Source of the DNA: Prevotellaceae bacterium UBA4332
GTDB lineage: Bacteria; Bacteroidota; Bacteroidia; Bacteroidales; Bacteroidaceae
Length of the DNA stretch: 64,000 bases
Direction of reading: 5' to 3'
Assembly (NCBI GenBank): GCA_002394365.1
Contig: DGTQ01000026.1
Coordinates: forward strand, 186,887-250,886
Positions within the stretch are counted from its first letter, which is position 1; each line of letters starts with the position of its first letter. The notes under the pieces were generated by a model. It was not told where the DNA came from and ran no database searches. It saw only the letters and a program-made list of their open reading frames with translations. Shown here one piece after another: positions 16,461 through 24,053 of the stretch. Position numbers and translations under genes: made by a program.

Positions 16461-17777
16461 TTATTTCCAGTCGGTCAGGAGTGTGCGCTTGTCAAGCACG
16501 TGCTTGGCCTTGCCTGTAGAGCGCTCGATATTGCCTGGCTCCTTGATGTGGATGTTTGGCTTGATGCCCACGAGAGAGACGATGCGGTCATAAAGTGGCT
16601 TGATGAACGGCATCTGCTTTGCTGGGTTTGGAGAGAAGTATTCTTCGCGCAGTTCTACATCGAGGTCGAAGGTGTCTTCGTTGTTCTTGCGATCGACTGT
16701 GATGAAGTACTGTGGCGTGAATACAGGGAACTCTGTAAGCACAGTCTCTATCTGACTTGGGAAGACATTGACACCACGTATGATGAGCATATCATCGCTA
16801 CGTCCGAGTATCTTTCCGAGACGTACAGTGGTGCGACCACATTCACACTTGTCGTAGATGAGGTGAGTGAGGTCGCGGGTGCGATAGCGAAGGATAGGCA
16901 TAGCCTCCTTGCACAGCGAGGTGAACACCAACTCGCCCTCTTCGCCTGGTTCAACAGGCTCCAGTGTCTCAGGGTTGATGATTTCGGGGAAGAACATATC
17001 TTCGGCTACGTGGGTACCGTTCTGGAACTCACACTCGCCACCTACACCAGGACCGCACATCTCGGTGAGTCCGTAGATATCGAGTGCCTTGATATGGAGT
17101 TTCTTCTCCAACTCGCGACGGATACCCCATGTCCAAGGTTCTGCTCCAAAGAAACCTACTCTGAGCTTCAGGTCTTCGACTTTGACGTTGGGGCTCTTCT
17201 CTATCACCTCTGCCAAGTGGAGAGCATAGGAGGGTGTGCAACAGATGGCAGTGGTGCCGAAGTCCTTCATCAGCATTATCTGCTTCTCGGAATTGCCAGC
17301 AGAGATAGGCAGCTGGACTGCTCCTCGAGCGAGGACACCATCATGTGCGCCCAAACCGCCTGTGAAGAGTCCGTAGCCGTAAGCCACCTGAACGACGTCG
17401 CCAGGACCTATGTTGCCTACTGCCAACACACGTGCCACACATTCAGACCACATTTTCAGGTCATTCTTGGTATATGTGCCCACAACGGGTTTGCCTGTGG
17501 TGCCTGATGATGCATGGATACGCACTACCTCGGTCATAGGTACGGCATTGAGTCCGAAGGGGTACTCATCACGTAGGTCGTGCTTAGTGGTGAAGGGGAG
17601 TTTGTGGATATCCTGTATGCCCTTGATGTCGTCGGGCTTGATACCCATCTTATCCATTTTCTTACGGTAGAACGGTACGTTCTCATAACAGTTCTTTACT
17701 GTAGCCACGAGTCTCTCAGACTGCAGCTTGGTCATGGACTCGCGGTCCATGCACTCCATTGCGCGATTTAGTATCAT
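16461..17777 (-). CDS. paaK: Phenylacetate-CoA ligase family enzyme (copy 1)
   Basis: 438-residue adenylate-forming enzyme. P-loop IHASSGTTGKPVVG (87-100), AMP-binding YGLTEMCGPGVGGEC, YRTRDLT and the C-terminal ligase domain with RSDDMLIIRGVNVFPSQIE. Family reaction: aryl acetate + ATP + CoA to aryl-acetyl-CoA + AMP + PPi; in anaerobes the reverse direction can conserve energy from aryl-acetyl-CoA made by IorAB. About half the sequence is shared with the second copy at 22064. Between the thioesterase and the aminotransferase in the same direction. Confidence 0.9.
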   Translation of the reverse strand: MILNRAMECMDRESMTKLQSERLVATVKNCYENVPFYRKKMDKMGIKPDDIKGIQDIHKLPFTTKHDLRDEYPFGLNAVPMTEVVRIHASSGTTGKPVVGTYTKNDLKMWSECVARVLAVGNIGPGDVVQVAYGYGLFTGGLGAHDGVLARGAVQLPISAGNSEKQIMLMKDFGTTAICCTPSYALHLAEVIEKSPNVKVEDLKLRVGFFGAEPWTWGIRRELEKKLHIKALDIYGLTEMCGPGVGGECEFQNGTHVAEDMFFPEIINPETLEPVEPGEEGELVFTSLCKEAMPILRYRTRDLTHLIYDKCECGRTTVRLGKILGRSDDMLIIRGVNVFPSQIETVLTEFPVFTPQYFITVDRKNNEDTFDLDVELREEYFSPNPAKQMPFIKPLYDRIVSLVGIKPNIHIKEPGNIERSTGKAKHVLDKRTLLTDWK

Positions 17778-17784
17778 ATTCTTA

Positions 17785-17922
17785 AAAACGAAACGCTTCG
17801 CTACGATACGCTACGCTACGATACGCGAGCGATACTCGCTACGAAAACTATTTAACTGTGAACTATTTTAACTGTGAACTATTTTAACTGTGAACTGTGA
17901 ATTGTGAACTGTGAATTGTGAA
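17785..17922. repeat. Repeats between thioesterase stop and PaaK start: TACGAAACG dyads and TTCACAR units
   Basis: From 17785 there are CTACGATACGCTACG-type short palindromic units, then TTAACTGTGAAC and AACTGTGAATTGTG units running right up to the thioesterase stop codon at 17923. The same two repeat types occur together at 27003-27121. Confidence 0.75.
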
Positions 17923-18339
17923 CTACTGCAGGGCATCGTAGCCGAAGGAATCTTTCTTGCGATAGGCGGAACCAGTGACAACGCAGAGAAGGTCGCCATG
18001 CTGGTTGGTGATGCGTGTTTCGCAGAAAGGCAATCGGTGGTGATTGCAGGTTTCCTCTGTCTGAGCGATGAGTGTATCTCCCAGACGGGCTGACTTGAGG
18101 TAGGTGATGCTATTCTGTACTCCGACGGAGATGAAGCCATGGGAATTGGTTACTGCGGCAAAGGTGAGGTCGGCAAGGGTGAAATATACCCCTCCTTGAC
18201 ACACTCCTGCTGCATTGAGATGGCGCTCTTCAACCTTGAGCTCAGCACGAGCATAGCCCTCACGTATCTCAGAGAGTTGTATGCCGTTTGACTGAGCGAA
18301 ATGGTCGCCGTTGTTGAGTATTTCCTTAAGTGTTGCCAT
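17923..18339 (-). CDS. PaaI-type hotdog-fold acyl-CoA thioesterase
   Basis: 138 residues. The hotdog fold signature is GYARAELKVEERHLNAAGVCQGGVYFTLADL, where Asn-Ala-Ala-Gly and the following Gly-Gly/Asp are the thioesterase active-site region, then ITYLKSARLGDTLIAQTEE. Family members hydrolyse phenylacetyl-CoA or related aryl-CoA esters and relieve CoA trapping; this fits its place next to the PaaK-type genes and IorAB. The stop codon is the first triplet of a tandem repeat array. Confidence 0.85.
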   Translation of the reverse strand: MATLKEILNNGDHFAQSNGIQLSEIREGYARAELKVEERHLNAAGVCQGGVYFTLADLTFAAVTNSHGFISVGVQNSITYLKSARLGDTLIAQTEETCNHHRLPFCETRITNQHGDLLCVVTGSAYRKKDSFGYDALQ

Positions 18340-18456
18340 TGCTAGTCAATGAATGAAGTTAAATAGGGAGTTATAAACCTTTTGGTTTAGGGAGTTATAG
18401 AATGAAGTTAAATAGGGAGTTAAGCCAGCTTCACTGGCTGGAAGACTTCCTTTTTT

Positions 18457-18544
18457 CTTGCGCTCCTACGGTGCTCAGGCGTTTCTGCTCCCCGAAAACG
18501 GGGAGACCGAGAGGGGTTAAAAGACCATTGACAGAGCTCGGAGC
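18457..18544. repeat. Dispersed GCCTGAGCACC element, full-length copy, inverted
   Basis: Reverse complement of the 13721-13808 copy, with the same hairpin (CTCCCC/GGGGAG) and ends. It is flanked by TTACTTCC simple repeats, matching the GGAAGTAA repeats at the other copy. The remaining bases of the 18340-18611 gap are short repeats. Confidence 0.8.
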
Positions 18545-18611
18545 CCTTCCTTTTTTTACTTCCATTTTTTACTTCCATTTTTTACTTCCATTTCTACTCC
18601 CGAAACTTGAA

Positions 18612-20171
18612 TTATTTATAGCACTTAAAGATACGCTCGACGAGCTTGGTGCTAAGCTTGGGGGTAAAGAGGCTGACAAGGATAACGACGAAGAAGCCAC
18701 CTACCATAGCTATGGCACCGCAATCAATAGGATTGACAGGATTGCCAAGAAGCATATTGACCACCGTGATGCCTACACCCCAGATGAAGCAAGCCCATAC
18801 GGAGGAACGGGTGACGCCCTTCCAGTAGAGACCCAGCATGAACGGAGCGAGAAAGGCTCCTGCTAAGGCTCCCCACGAAATGCCCATGAGTTGAGCTATG
18901 AACTGTGGTGGGTTGAGGGCTATCATGAGCGAGATAACGATAAAGAATACTATGAGTACTCTCATCACCACCACCTTACGGCGCTCTATCTTTTCTGCCA
19001 CTATATCATCAATCTCTCCGCCTTCCACTTCGCCTGTGAGTGACTTCTTGTCTCGATATATGAGGTCGAGAGTCATGGTAGATGACGAAGTGAGGACAAG
19101 GCCTGCAAGGGTGGACATGGAGGCTGAAAGGACAAGGAGGATAACCAGAGCTATGAGGAAATCTGGCAGAGTTTCGAGCATGGTGGGGATGATATTGTCA
19201 TAGACAAACTTACCTTTCTCGGCATTGAAAGCCGTATCTACGAAGAGACGACCGAATCCTCCGAGGAAGTAACAGCCACCTGCCACGATAATGGCGAAAA
19301 TAGTGGAGATGATTGTGCCACGCTTGATAGCTGACTCATCAGTAATGCTATAGAACTTGCCTACCATCTGCGGCAATCCCCATGTACCGAGTGAGGTGAG
19401 CACTACCACACCAAGGAGCGACAGAGGATTTGGACCAAAGCAGGAGGCAAAGTCGCCTGTCTGGAAATTGGCATAGAGTTCCTTGCCACGCTGAGTGAGG
19501 TCATCCTGATTTGGTGTGAGGGCGAGCATCTTATGGTAAGCCTCGGTGAAGCCACCTTGTGAATTGAGCACTACAGCGATAACTACAGATATGCCGACGA
19601 GCATGATGATGCCCTGTATGAAATCGTTAATGGCCGTTGCCTTATATCCTCCGAGTATGACATAGACGGCTGTAAGGAGTGCCATTGTCATGGCGCAGTA
19701 TTCGTAAGGTACGCCAAAACCCATTTCGAAGAGTTTGGAGATGCCCATATAGACACCTGCCGTATATGGGATAAGAAACACGAAAGCGATGATGGAAGCC
19801 GCGATGCGCAAGCCCTCGTCACCATAGCGAGTGCCGAAGAAATCGGGCATGGTGCGTGACTCTATGTGTTGCGTCATAAGACGTGTGCGCTTACCTAAAA
19901 CGAGCCAGGCAAGAAGGGAGCCTATAAGGGCATTGCCTATGCCTATCCAACTGGCTGACATACCGTATTTCCAACCAAACTGTCCTGCGTAGCCCACAAA
20001 GACAACAGCAGAAAAATAAGATGTGCCGAAAGCAAATGCAGTGAGCCAGCCACCAACATTACGTCCGCCTAACACAAAGCCATCAACGGTGTTTGCCTGA
20101 CGACGGCTGTAGATGCCTACTGCAACGGTGATGCAGAGGAATATGACTGTAAGAAGTATCTTGATAAACAT
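18612..20171 (-). CDS. Sodium:solute symporter (SSS family)
   Basis: 519 residues and about 13 hydrophobic segments. SSS hallmarks: N-terminal VGIYSRRQANTVDGFVLGGRNVGGW, then AFGTSYFSAVVFVGYAG, PYTAGVYMG, VYVILGGYKATAINDFIQGIIML (the family signature), and ASMSTLAGLVLTSSSTMTLD (Na+ site region with consecutive Ser/Thr). Transports a solute with Na+ into the cell; the solute is unknown. Neighbouring genes (aryl-acid CoA ligases, Na+-pumping decarboxylase) suggest a carboxylate or amino acid driven by the Na+ gradient made by OadBAG, which is inference. Confidence 0.88.
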   Translation of the reverse strand: MFIKILLTVIFLCITVAVGIYSRRQANTVDGFVLGGRNVGGWLTAFAFGTSYFSAVVFVGYAGQFGWKYGMSASWIGIGNALIGSLLAWLVLGKRTRLMTQHIESRTMPDFFGTRYGDEGLRIAASIIAFVFLIPYTAGVYMGISKLFEMGFGVPYEYCAMTMALLTAVYVILGGYKATAINDFIQGIIMLVGISVVIAVVLNSQGGFTEAYHKMLALTPNQDDLTQRGKELYANFQTGDFASCFGPNPLSLLGVVVLTSLGTWGLPQMVGKFYSITDESAIKRGTIISTIFAIIVAGGCYFLGGFGRLFVDTAFNAEKGKFVYDNIIPTMLETLPDFLIALVILLVLSASMSTLAGLVLTSSSTMTLDLIYRDKKSLTGEVEGGEIDDIVAEKIERRKVVVMRVLIVFFIVISLMIALNPPQFIAQLMGISWGALAGAFLAPFMLGLYWKGVTRSSVWACFIWGVGITVVNMLLGNPVNPIDCGAIAMVGGFFVVILVSLFTPKLSTKLVERIFKCYK

Positions 20172-20200
20172 ATTTTGTTAATTAAGAATTAGCAATTAGA

Positions 20201-20239
20201 ACTCCGAGCTTGCTCGCCTGAGCACCTACGGAGCGCAAG
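20201..20239. repeat. Dispersed GCCTGAGCACC element, short (deleted) copy with flanking 16-base repeats
   Basis: 39 bases: ACTCCGAGCTTGCTCGCCTG...GAGCACCTACGGAGCGCAAG. Relative to the 88-base copies the middle is missing. AGAATTAGCAATTAGA before and AGAATTAGTAATTAGA after look like a duplicated target. Confidence 0.7.
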
Positions 20240-20272
20240 AATTAGTAATTAGAGCTCAGAACTCGGAACATT

Positions 20273-20334
20273 CAACTGTGAATTGTTAACTGTGAATTGT
20301 TAACTGTGAATTGTTAACTGTGAACTATGAATTG
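20273..20334. repeat. TTGTTAACTGTGAA tandem array directly after the porin stop
   Basis: Four 14-base units AACTGTGAATTGTT with small changes end at the porin stop codon (minus strand, 20335). Confidence 0.8.
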
Positions 20335-21552
20335 TTAAAACGCCACTTGCACCTGAGCGTCTATCTTAGAGAAATTGCCTTTGCCTAACAGCTGACGATG
20401 GGCAGAGCTGAGGGCGCTGTAGGTGTATTGCAACTGCAGGCGGCACTTCGTGTGAAGCCACAACTGAATGCCTGCCATGAGATTGGTCTGAAGATAATTC
20501 TTACGTGTGTCATAGTTGAAGTTGTCAACCATAGCTACGACGTCAAGTTGCTTGTAAACGGGAATGGCTGAAGATACATACGCACCAAAGGTGTGGACAC
20601 TGCCATCCATGCCACCAAGTACCTCGGCACGAACGGAAGCACAACGATTCTTGTAGTAGTCGGTGCCTGTCTTCTTTGATTTCCACTCGCCAGAGAAAGC
20701 CCAGCGATTCTGACGATATGTCTGTCCCTTCTTGGCTACGTTGTCATAGAGGGAAGGGTTATAACGAGAATAGGCTACTGAATAACCATGACCTATTTCG
20801 CCCGAAACGCCTACACGGAGGTTGGGGAGTATTTTGTACTCCAGTTTACCTATGAAATTCTTCTGAGTGTTCTTGTCGGAAGTGTTTATCTGACCACCAT
20901 TAAGGACTTCTGCCACATAGCGCAGACGACCTCCGAGAATGTCACCATAAATTGTCAAGCCCATGTCACGACCTGAGCCATTGCTGATGAGCGGGTCGAA
21001 ACCATTGAGCCAGAACACACCCTGAGACATAGGACCTATGCTCTCGAGCACAGTAGGAGACATGGGGTTCTCCATAGTGAACTCTCTCTTTGACTGTCCG
21101 AGGCGCACGTTGAAAGCCTTGCAGGGACGATACTCCATATAGTACTCCTGCATGGAGCCACTCTTGAAGTCATGCATGAAGAAGGCATAGAACTGGGGGG
21201 TGATATTAGCACCTACCATGAGAATGACACGACGCATCTCGAAGGAGTTGGTGTTGGAAGAGTTGTTGTTGAATGTAGCGTTGTAACCTGCTTGCGCATA
21301 ACCCGTTACTTTCAAACGCGAACCTACTGTTCCTGCCCAATATTTGAAATCATGAGGTGCATCGGCTGCTGGAGGAGCGAAGAGAGCCTTGCGGTCTTCG
21401 AGAATACCCTGGTCGGTGTTTACGTCCTTGAAGACGGTGGCGTTGTTTTCGTCAACAGTAGCCACGTCAGCACTTTCGGACACTGTATCTGAAGCTTTTG
21501 CCATTACGGCTGTCATCATGATGGCAGCAGCGAACAGTAAAGTCTTTTTCAT
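20335..21552 (-). CDS. Phosphate-selective porin O/P-type outer-membrane porin
   Basis: About 405 residues from ATG 21552, which starts a clear signal peptide (MKKTLLFAAAIMMTAVMAKA); the frame is open upstream, but there it overlaps the ACT gene and is not coding. OprO/OprP family traits: KVTGYAQAGYNATF, FEMRRVILMVGANITPQFYAFF, RLGQSKREFTMENPMSPT, MGLTIYGDILGGRLRYVAEVLNGG, GVSGEIGHGY, and terminal ...KIDAQVQVAF ending in Phe as in barrel proteins. Probably a channel for anions or small carboxylates across the outer membrane, possibly feeding the adjacent SSS symporter. Confidence 0.88.
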   Translation of the reverse strand: MKKTLLFAAAIMMTAVMAKASDTVSESADVATVDENNATVFKDVNTDQGILEDRKALFAPPAADAPHDFKYWAGTVGSRLKVTGYAQAGYNATFNNNSSNTNSFEMRRVILMVGANITPQFYAFFMHDFKSGSMQEYYMEYRPCKAFNVRLGQSKREFTMENPMSPTVLESIGPMSQGVFWLNGFDPLISNGSGRDMGLTIYGDILGGRLRYVAEVLNGGQINTSDKNTQKNFIGKLEYKILPNLRVGVSGEIGHGYSVAYSRYNPSLYDNVAKKGQTYRQNRWAFSGEWKSKKTGTDYYKNRCASVRAEVLGGMDGSVHTFGAYVSSAIPVYKQLDVVAMVDNFNYDTRKNYLQTNLMAGIQLWLHTKCRLQLQYTYSALSSAHRQLLGKGNFSKIDAQVQVAF

Positions 21553-21592
21553 TGTGTTGTTGTTGTAATGTGAATAAATAAAAATAGGAATT

Positions 21593-22015
21593 TTAATGCA
21601 AGTCCTGGTCACTGAGGAAATCGAGCTTATTGAGCATGATAACCTCGTTGGCTTTCTGCTCGTTGTCGGCACGCAGGAGGAGAACACCCTTGCCGTCGAG
21701 CAAGAAGGAGAACATGTATTTGATGCCAATACCAGCTTCTGTGAGCAAGGTCATCACGTCGGCAGCAGCACCCACCTTGTTGTCGGCAAGACGGATGGCA
21801 TACACATTGGTTATCGTAACGTTGATGCCCTTGTCGCGGAGTATCCTGAAGGCTTTCTCTGTGTCATCGCATATCAGACGATAGATGCCGAAGTCTAACG
21901 TATCGCTGATATTGCTTATGATGATGCTGATGCCATTGTCACGCAACAGTTTGAGCACATTGAGCAGGGCACCACTCTTATTCTCTACAAATATTGAAAT
22001 CTGTTTGATAGTCAT
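21593..22015 (-). CDS. Tandem ACT-domain protein (amino-acid sensing)
   Basis: 140 residues in two ACT repeats: ISIFVENKSGALLNVLKLLRD (5-25) and, after VYAIRLADNKVG, MTLLTEAGIGIKYMFSFL. ACT pairs bind amino acids at the domain interface. There is no catalytic domain. In Bacteroidota this protein is usually found next to PaaK/Ior genes, where it is a candidate allosteric regulator responding to aromatic amino acids; here it lies immediately downstream of PaaK copy 2 with a 48-base gap. Confidence 0.85.
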   Translation of the reverse strand: MTIKQISIFVENKSGALLNVLKLLRDNGISIIISNISDTLDFGIYRLICDDTEKAFRILRDKGINVTITNVYAIRLADNKVGAAADVMTLLTEAGIGIKYMFSFLLDGKGVLLLRADNEQKANEVIMLNKLDFLSDQDLH

Positions 22016-22018
22016 AGT

Positions 22019-22063
22019 CTTTCCAACTTTATACTTTATACTTTATACCTTATACCTTCAACT
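22019..22063. repeat. TATAAAG/TATAAGG-type array between PaaK2 stop and the ACT gene
   Basis: On the minus strand, after the PaaK2 stop, four TATAAAG/TATAAGG units (in plus orientation CTTTATA and CCTTATA) run up to the ACT start region. Confidence 0.7.
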
Positions 22064-23401
22064 CTATTTATATACCGTTCTCTTATCAATGACACGGACA
22101 GCCTTGCCCTCAGAAACTGGCAGAGTACCCTTAGGCACGAGTTTCACGTGAGGGGTAAGGAGGATTTCATCCTTCAGGGCACGCGTGACGTTCTTCTTCA
22201 GCGACTCCAAACGCTGGTAATCGTCAGTGAAGAGTTCCTCCAGCTCCACCTCTACGGTCATATTGTCGTTATTCTCATCGGTGGTGAGGGTGATGAGATA
22301 GTTGTTGGCGAGTTCCTTGAACTGCATAAGGATTTTCTCTATCTGTATAGGGAAGATATTGACACCACGAAGCACCATCATATCGTCGCTCCTACCCTTC
22401 ATGCGATCGAGGCGCACATGATTTCTGCCACAAGGACAGGTGCGGCCGAGCACACGGGTGAGGTCACGAGTACGATAGCGAAGCAGTGGCATAGCCTCTC
22501 GACGTATAGAGGTGAGCACGAGCTCGCCAATCTCACCGTCTGGCACAGGTTCGAGAGTTTCAGGGTCAACTATCTCCACAATATAGTAGTCCTCCCAGAA
22601 GTGGAGACCATTCTGCTCCTTACACTCAAAGCCTACACCAGGACCACACATCTCTGACATACCGAAAGAGTTGTAAGCCTTGACACCCAGCATCTGCTCT
22701 ATACGCTGGCGTTGTTCCTCAGAGTGAGGCTCAGCACCTATGGCAAGAACCTTGAGTTTGGTGTCCTTGCGTGGGTCAACACCCTGCTCCTGCATTACCT
22801 CATAAAGACGGGTAACATAGGAAGGCACTGCATGAACGGCTGTGGTGCCGAAGTCCTTCATGAATTTAATCTGACGCAGAGAGTTGCCTGCTGCTGCTGG
22901 AACGGTAAGCATACCAAGGCGCTCCGCACCATACTGGAAGCCCAGTCCGCCAGTGAACATACCATAGCCAGAAGAGTTCTGGAATATGTCATCAGGACGC
23001 AAACCTACCATCCACAGGTTACGAGCCACCTGATTAGCCCACTCGTCGAGGTCTTTCTGCGTGTGGAGTATTACGGTAGGATTACCCGTTGTGCCTGAAG
23101 AGCTGTGCAGACGCACACATTCTGTAAGAGGTACGCTGGCAAGTCCGAAGGGATAGGTATCGCGAAGGTCCTGCTTGGTAGTGAAAGGAATACGACGTAT
23201 ATCGTCAACCGACCTTATATTCTCAGGGCTGACACCTGCCTCCTGAAGGCGAGCCTTGTAGAAGGGGTTGTTCATGCAGCGCTTGACAGTGTCCTTGAGA
23301 CGCTCCACCTGAAGAGCCTCTATCTGCTCTCGCGTCATGGTCTCGAGTTCTGGGTCCAGATACTCTGACTTCCAATCTGGTAATTCTCTTCTATACATCA
23401 T
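22064..23401 (-). CDS. paaK: Phenylacetate-CoA ligase family enzyme (copy 2)
   Basis: 445 residues. The P-loop SSGTTGNPTVILHTQKDL starts at residue 101; also FGMSEMCGPGVGFEC, YRTRDLTRVLGRTCPCGRNHVRLDRM and MVLRGVNIFPIQIEKIL. It is similar in layout to copy 1 at 16461 but divergent enough to suggest a different acid (for example indole- or 4-hydroxyphenylacetate). The IorB gene is 55 bases upstream in the same direction, which supports coupling of aryl-acetyl-CoA formation to ligase-mediated ATP recovery. Confidence 0.9.
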   Translation of the reverse strand: MMYRRELPDWKSEYLDPELETMTREQIEALQVERLKDTVKRCMNNPFYKARLQEAGVSPENIRSVDDIRRIPFTTKQDLRDTYPFGLASVPLTECVRLHSSSGTTGNPTVILHTQKDLDEWANQVARNLWMVGLRPDDIFQNSSGYGMFTGGLGFQYGAERLGMLTVPAAAGNSLRQIKFMKDFGTTAVHAVPSYVTRLYEVMQEQGVDPRKDTKLKVLAIGAEPHSEEQRQRIEQMLGVKAYNSFGMSEMCGPGVGFECKEQNGLHFWEDYYIVEIVDPETLEPVPDGEIGELVLTSIRREAMPLLRYRTRDLTRVLGRTCPCGRNHVRLDRMKGRSDDMMVLRGVNIFPIQIEKILMQFKELANNYLITLTTDENNDNMTVEVELEELFTDDYQRLESLKKNVTRALKDEILLTPHVKLVPKGTLPVSEGKAVRVIDKRTVYK

Positions 23402-23456
23402 AACTATAATTATGATTATTATTATGAACTATAAACTATGAATTATGAATTATGAA

Positions 23457-24029
23457 TTAAGCATTTCCAGCCCCCATATCGAAGGCTTTAAGATTAGACT
23501 CTACAACTTTCTCACCCTTTGAGGCAAAGATGGTTGCAACAGCTGTGCGCAGAGCATCAGAGGAAACAATCTCTATGTATTTTGCTGCCATACCGAGAAG
23601 CACCACGTTGGCACTACGAGCACTACCAGCATCCTTAGCTACTGCCTCAATGTCGAGCTGTACCACGTTAGGCAGAGAGCCGAGTTCGGCAAAGAGAGCC
23701 TCTTCGTCAGGATAGTTAGGTATATTGACAAAAGGCTTGTTACTGGTTACTATCACACCATCCTTAGAGAGATAAGGCAGATAACGCAGAGCCTCCATTG
23801 GCTCCATAGAGATGATAAGGTCTGCCCCACCCTTTGCTATGAGGTCGCTGTATATTTCGTCGGTTGAGAGACGCAGATTAGACTGCACGTCTCCGCCACG
23901 CTGACTCATTCCGTGAACCTCTGCCTGCTTCAAGTTTACACCAGCCCTTGTGGCTGCTTCACCTATGATTGTTGCGATAGAGAGGATACCTTGTCCACCC
24001 ACACCGCATAAGATAATATCCTTTTTCAT
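23457..24029 (-). CDS. iorB: Indolepyruvate:ferredoxin oxidoreductase, beta subunit
   Basis: 190 residues. The gamma-type pyruvate:ferredoxin oxidoreductase domain begins with ILCGVGGQGILSIATIIGEAA, then EVHGMSQRGGDVQSNLR, ADLIISMEPMEALRYLPYL, NVVLLGMAAKY. With IorA it converts aryl pyruvates to aryl-acetyl-CoA, CO2 and reduced ferredoxin. The gene is 24 bases downstream of iorA. Confidence 0.92.
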   Translation of the reverse strand: MKKDIILCGVGGQGILSIATIIGEAATRAGVNLKQAEVHGMSQRGGDVQSNLRLSTDEIYSDLIAKGGADLIISMEPMEALRYLPYLSKDGVIVTSNKPFVNIPNYPDEEALFAELGSLPNVVQLDIEAVAKDAGSARSANVVLLGMAAKYIEIVSSDALRTAVATIFASKGEKVVESNLKAFDMGAGNA

Positions 24030-24053
24030 TTTTAATTCTTCATTCTACATTCA

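Noticed and set aside
20335..21729. Longer N-terminus for the porin beginning at 21729
   Set aside because: The first 59 codons overlap the ACT-domain gene and are not protein-like; a signal peptide begins at ATG 21552.
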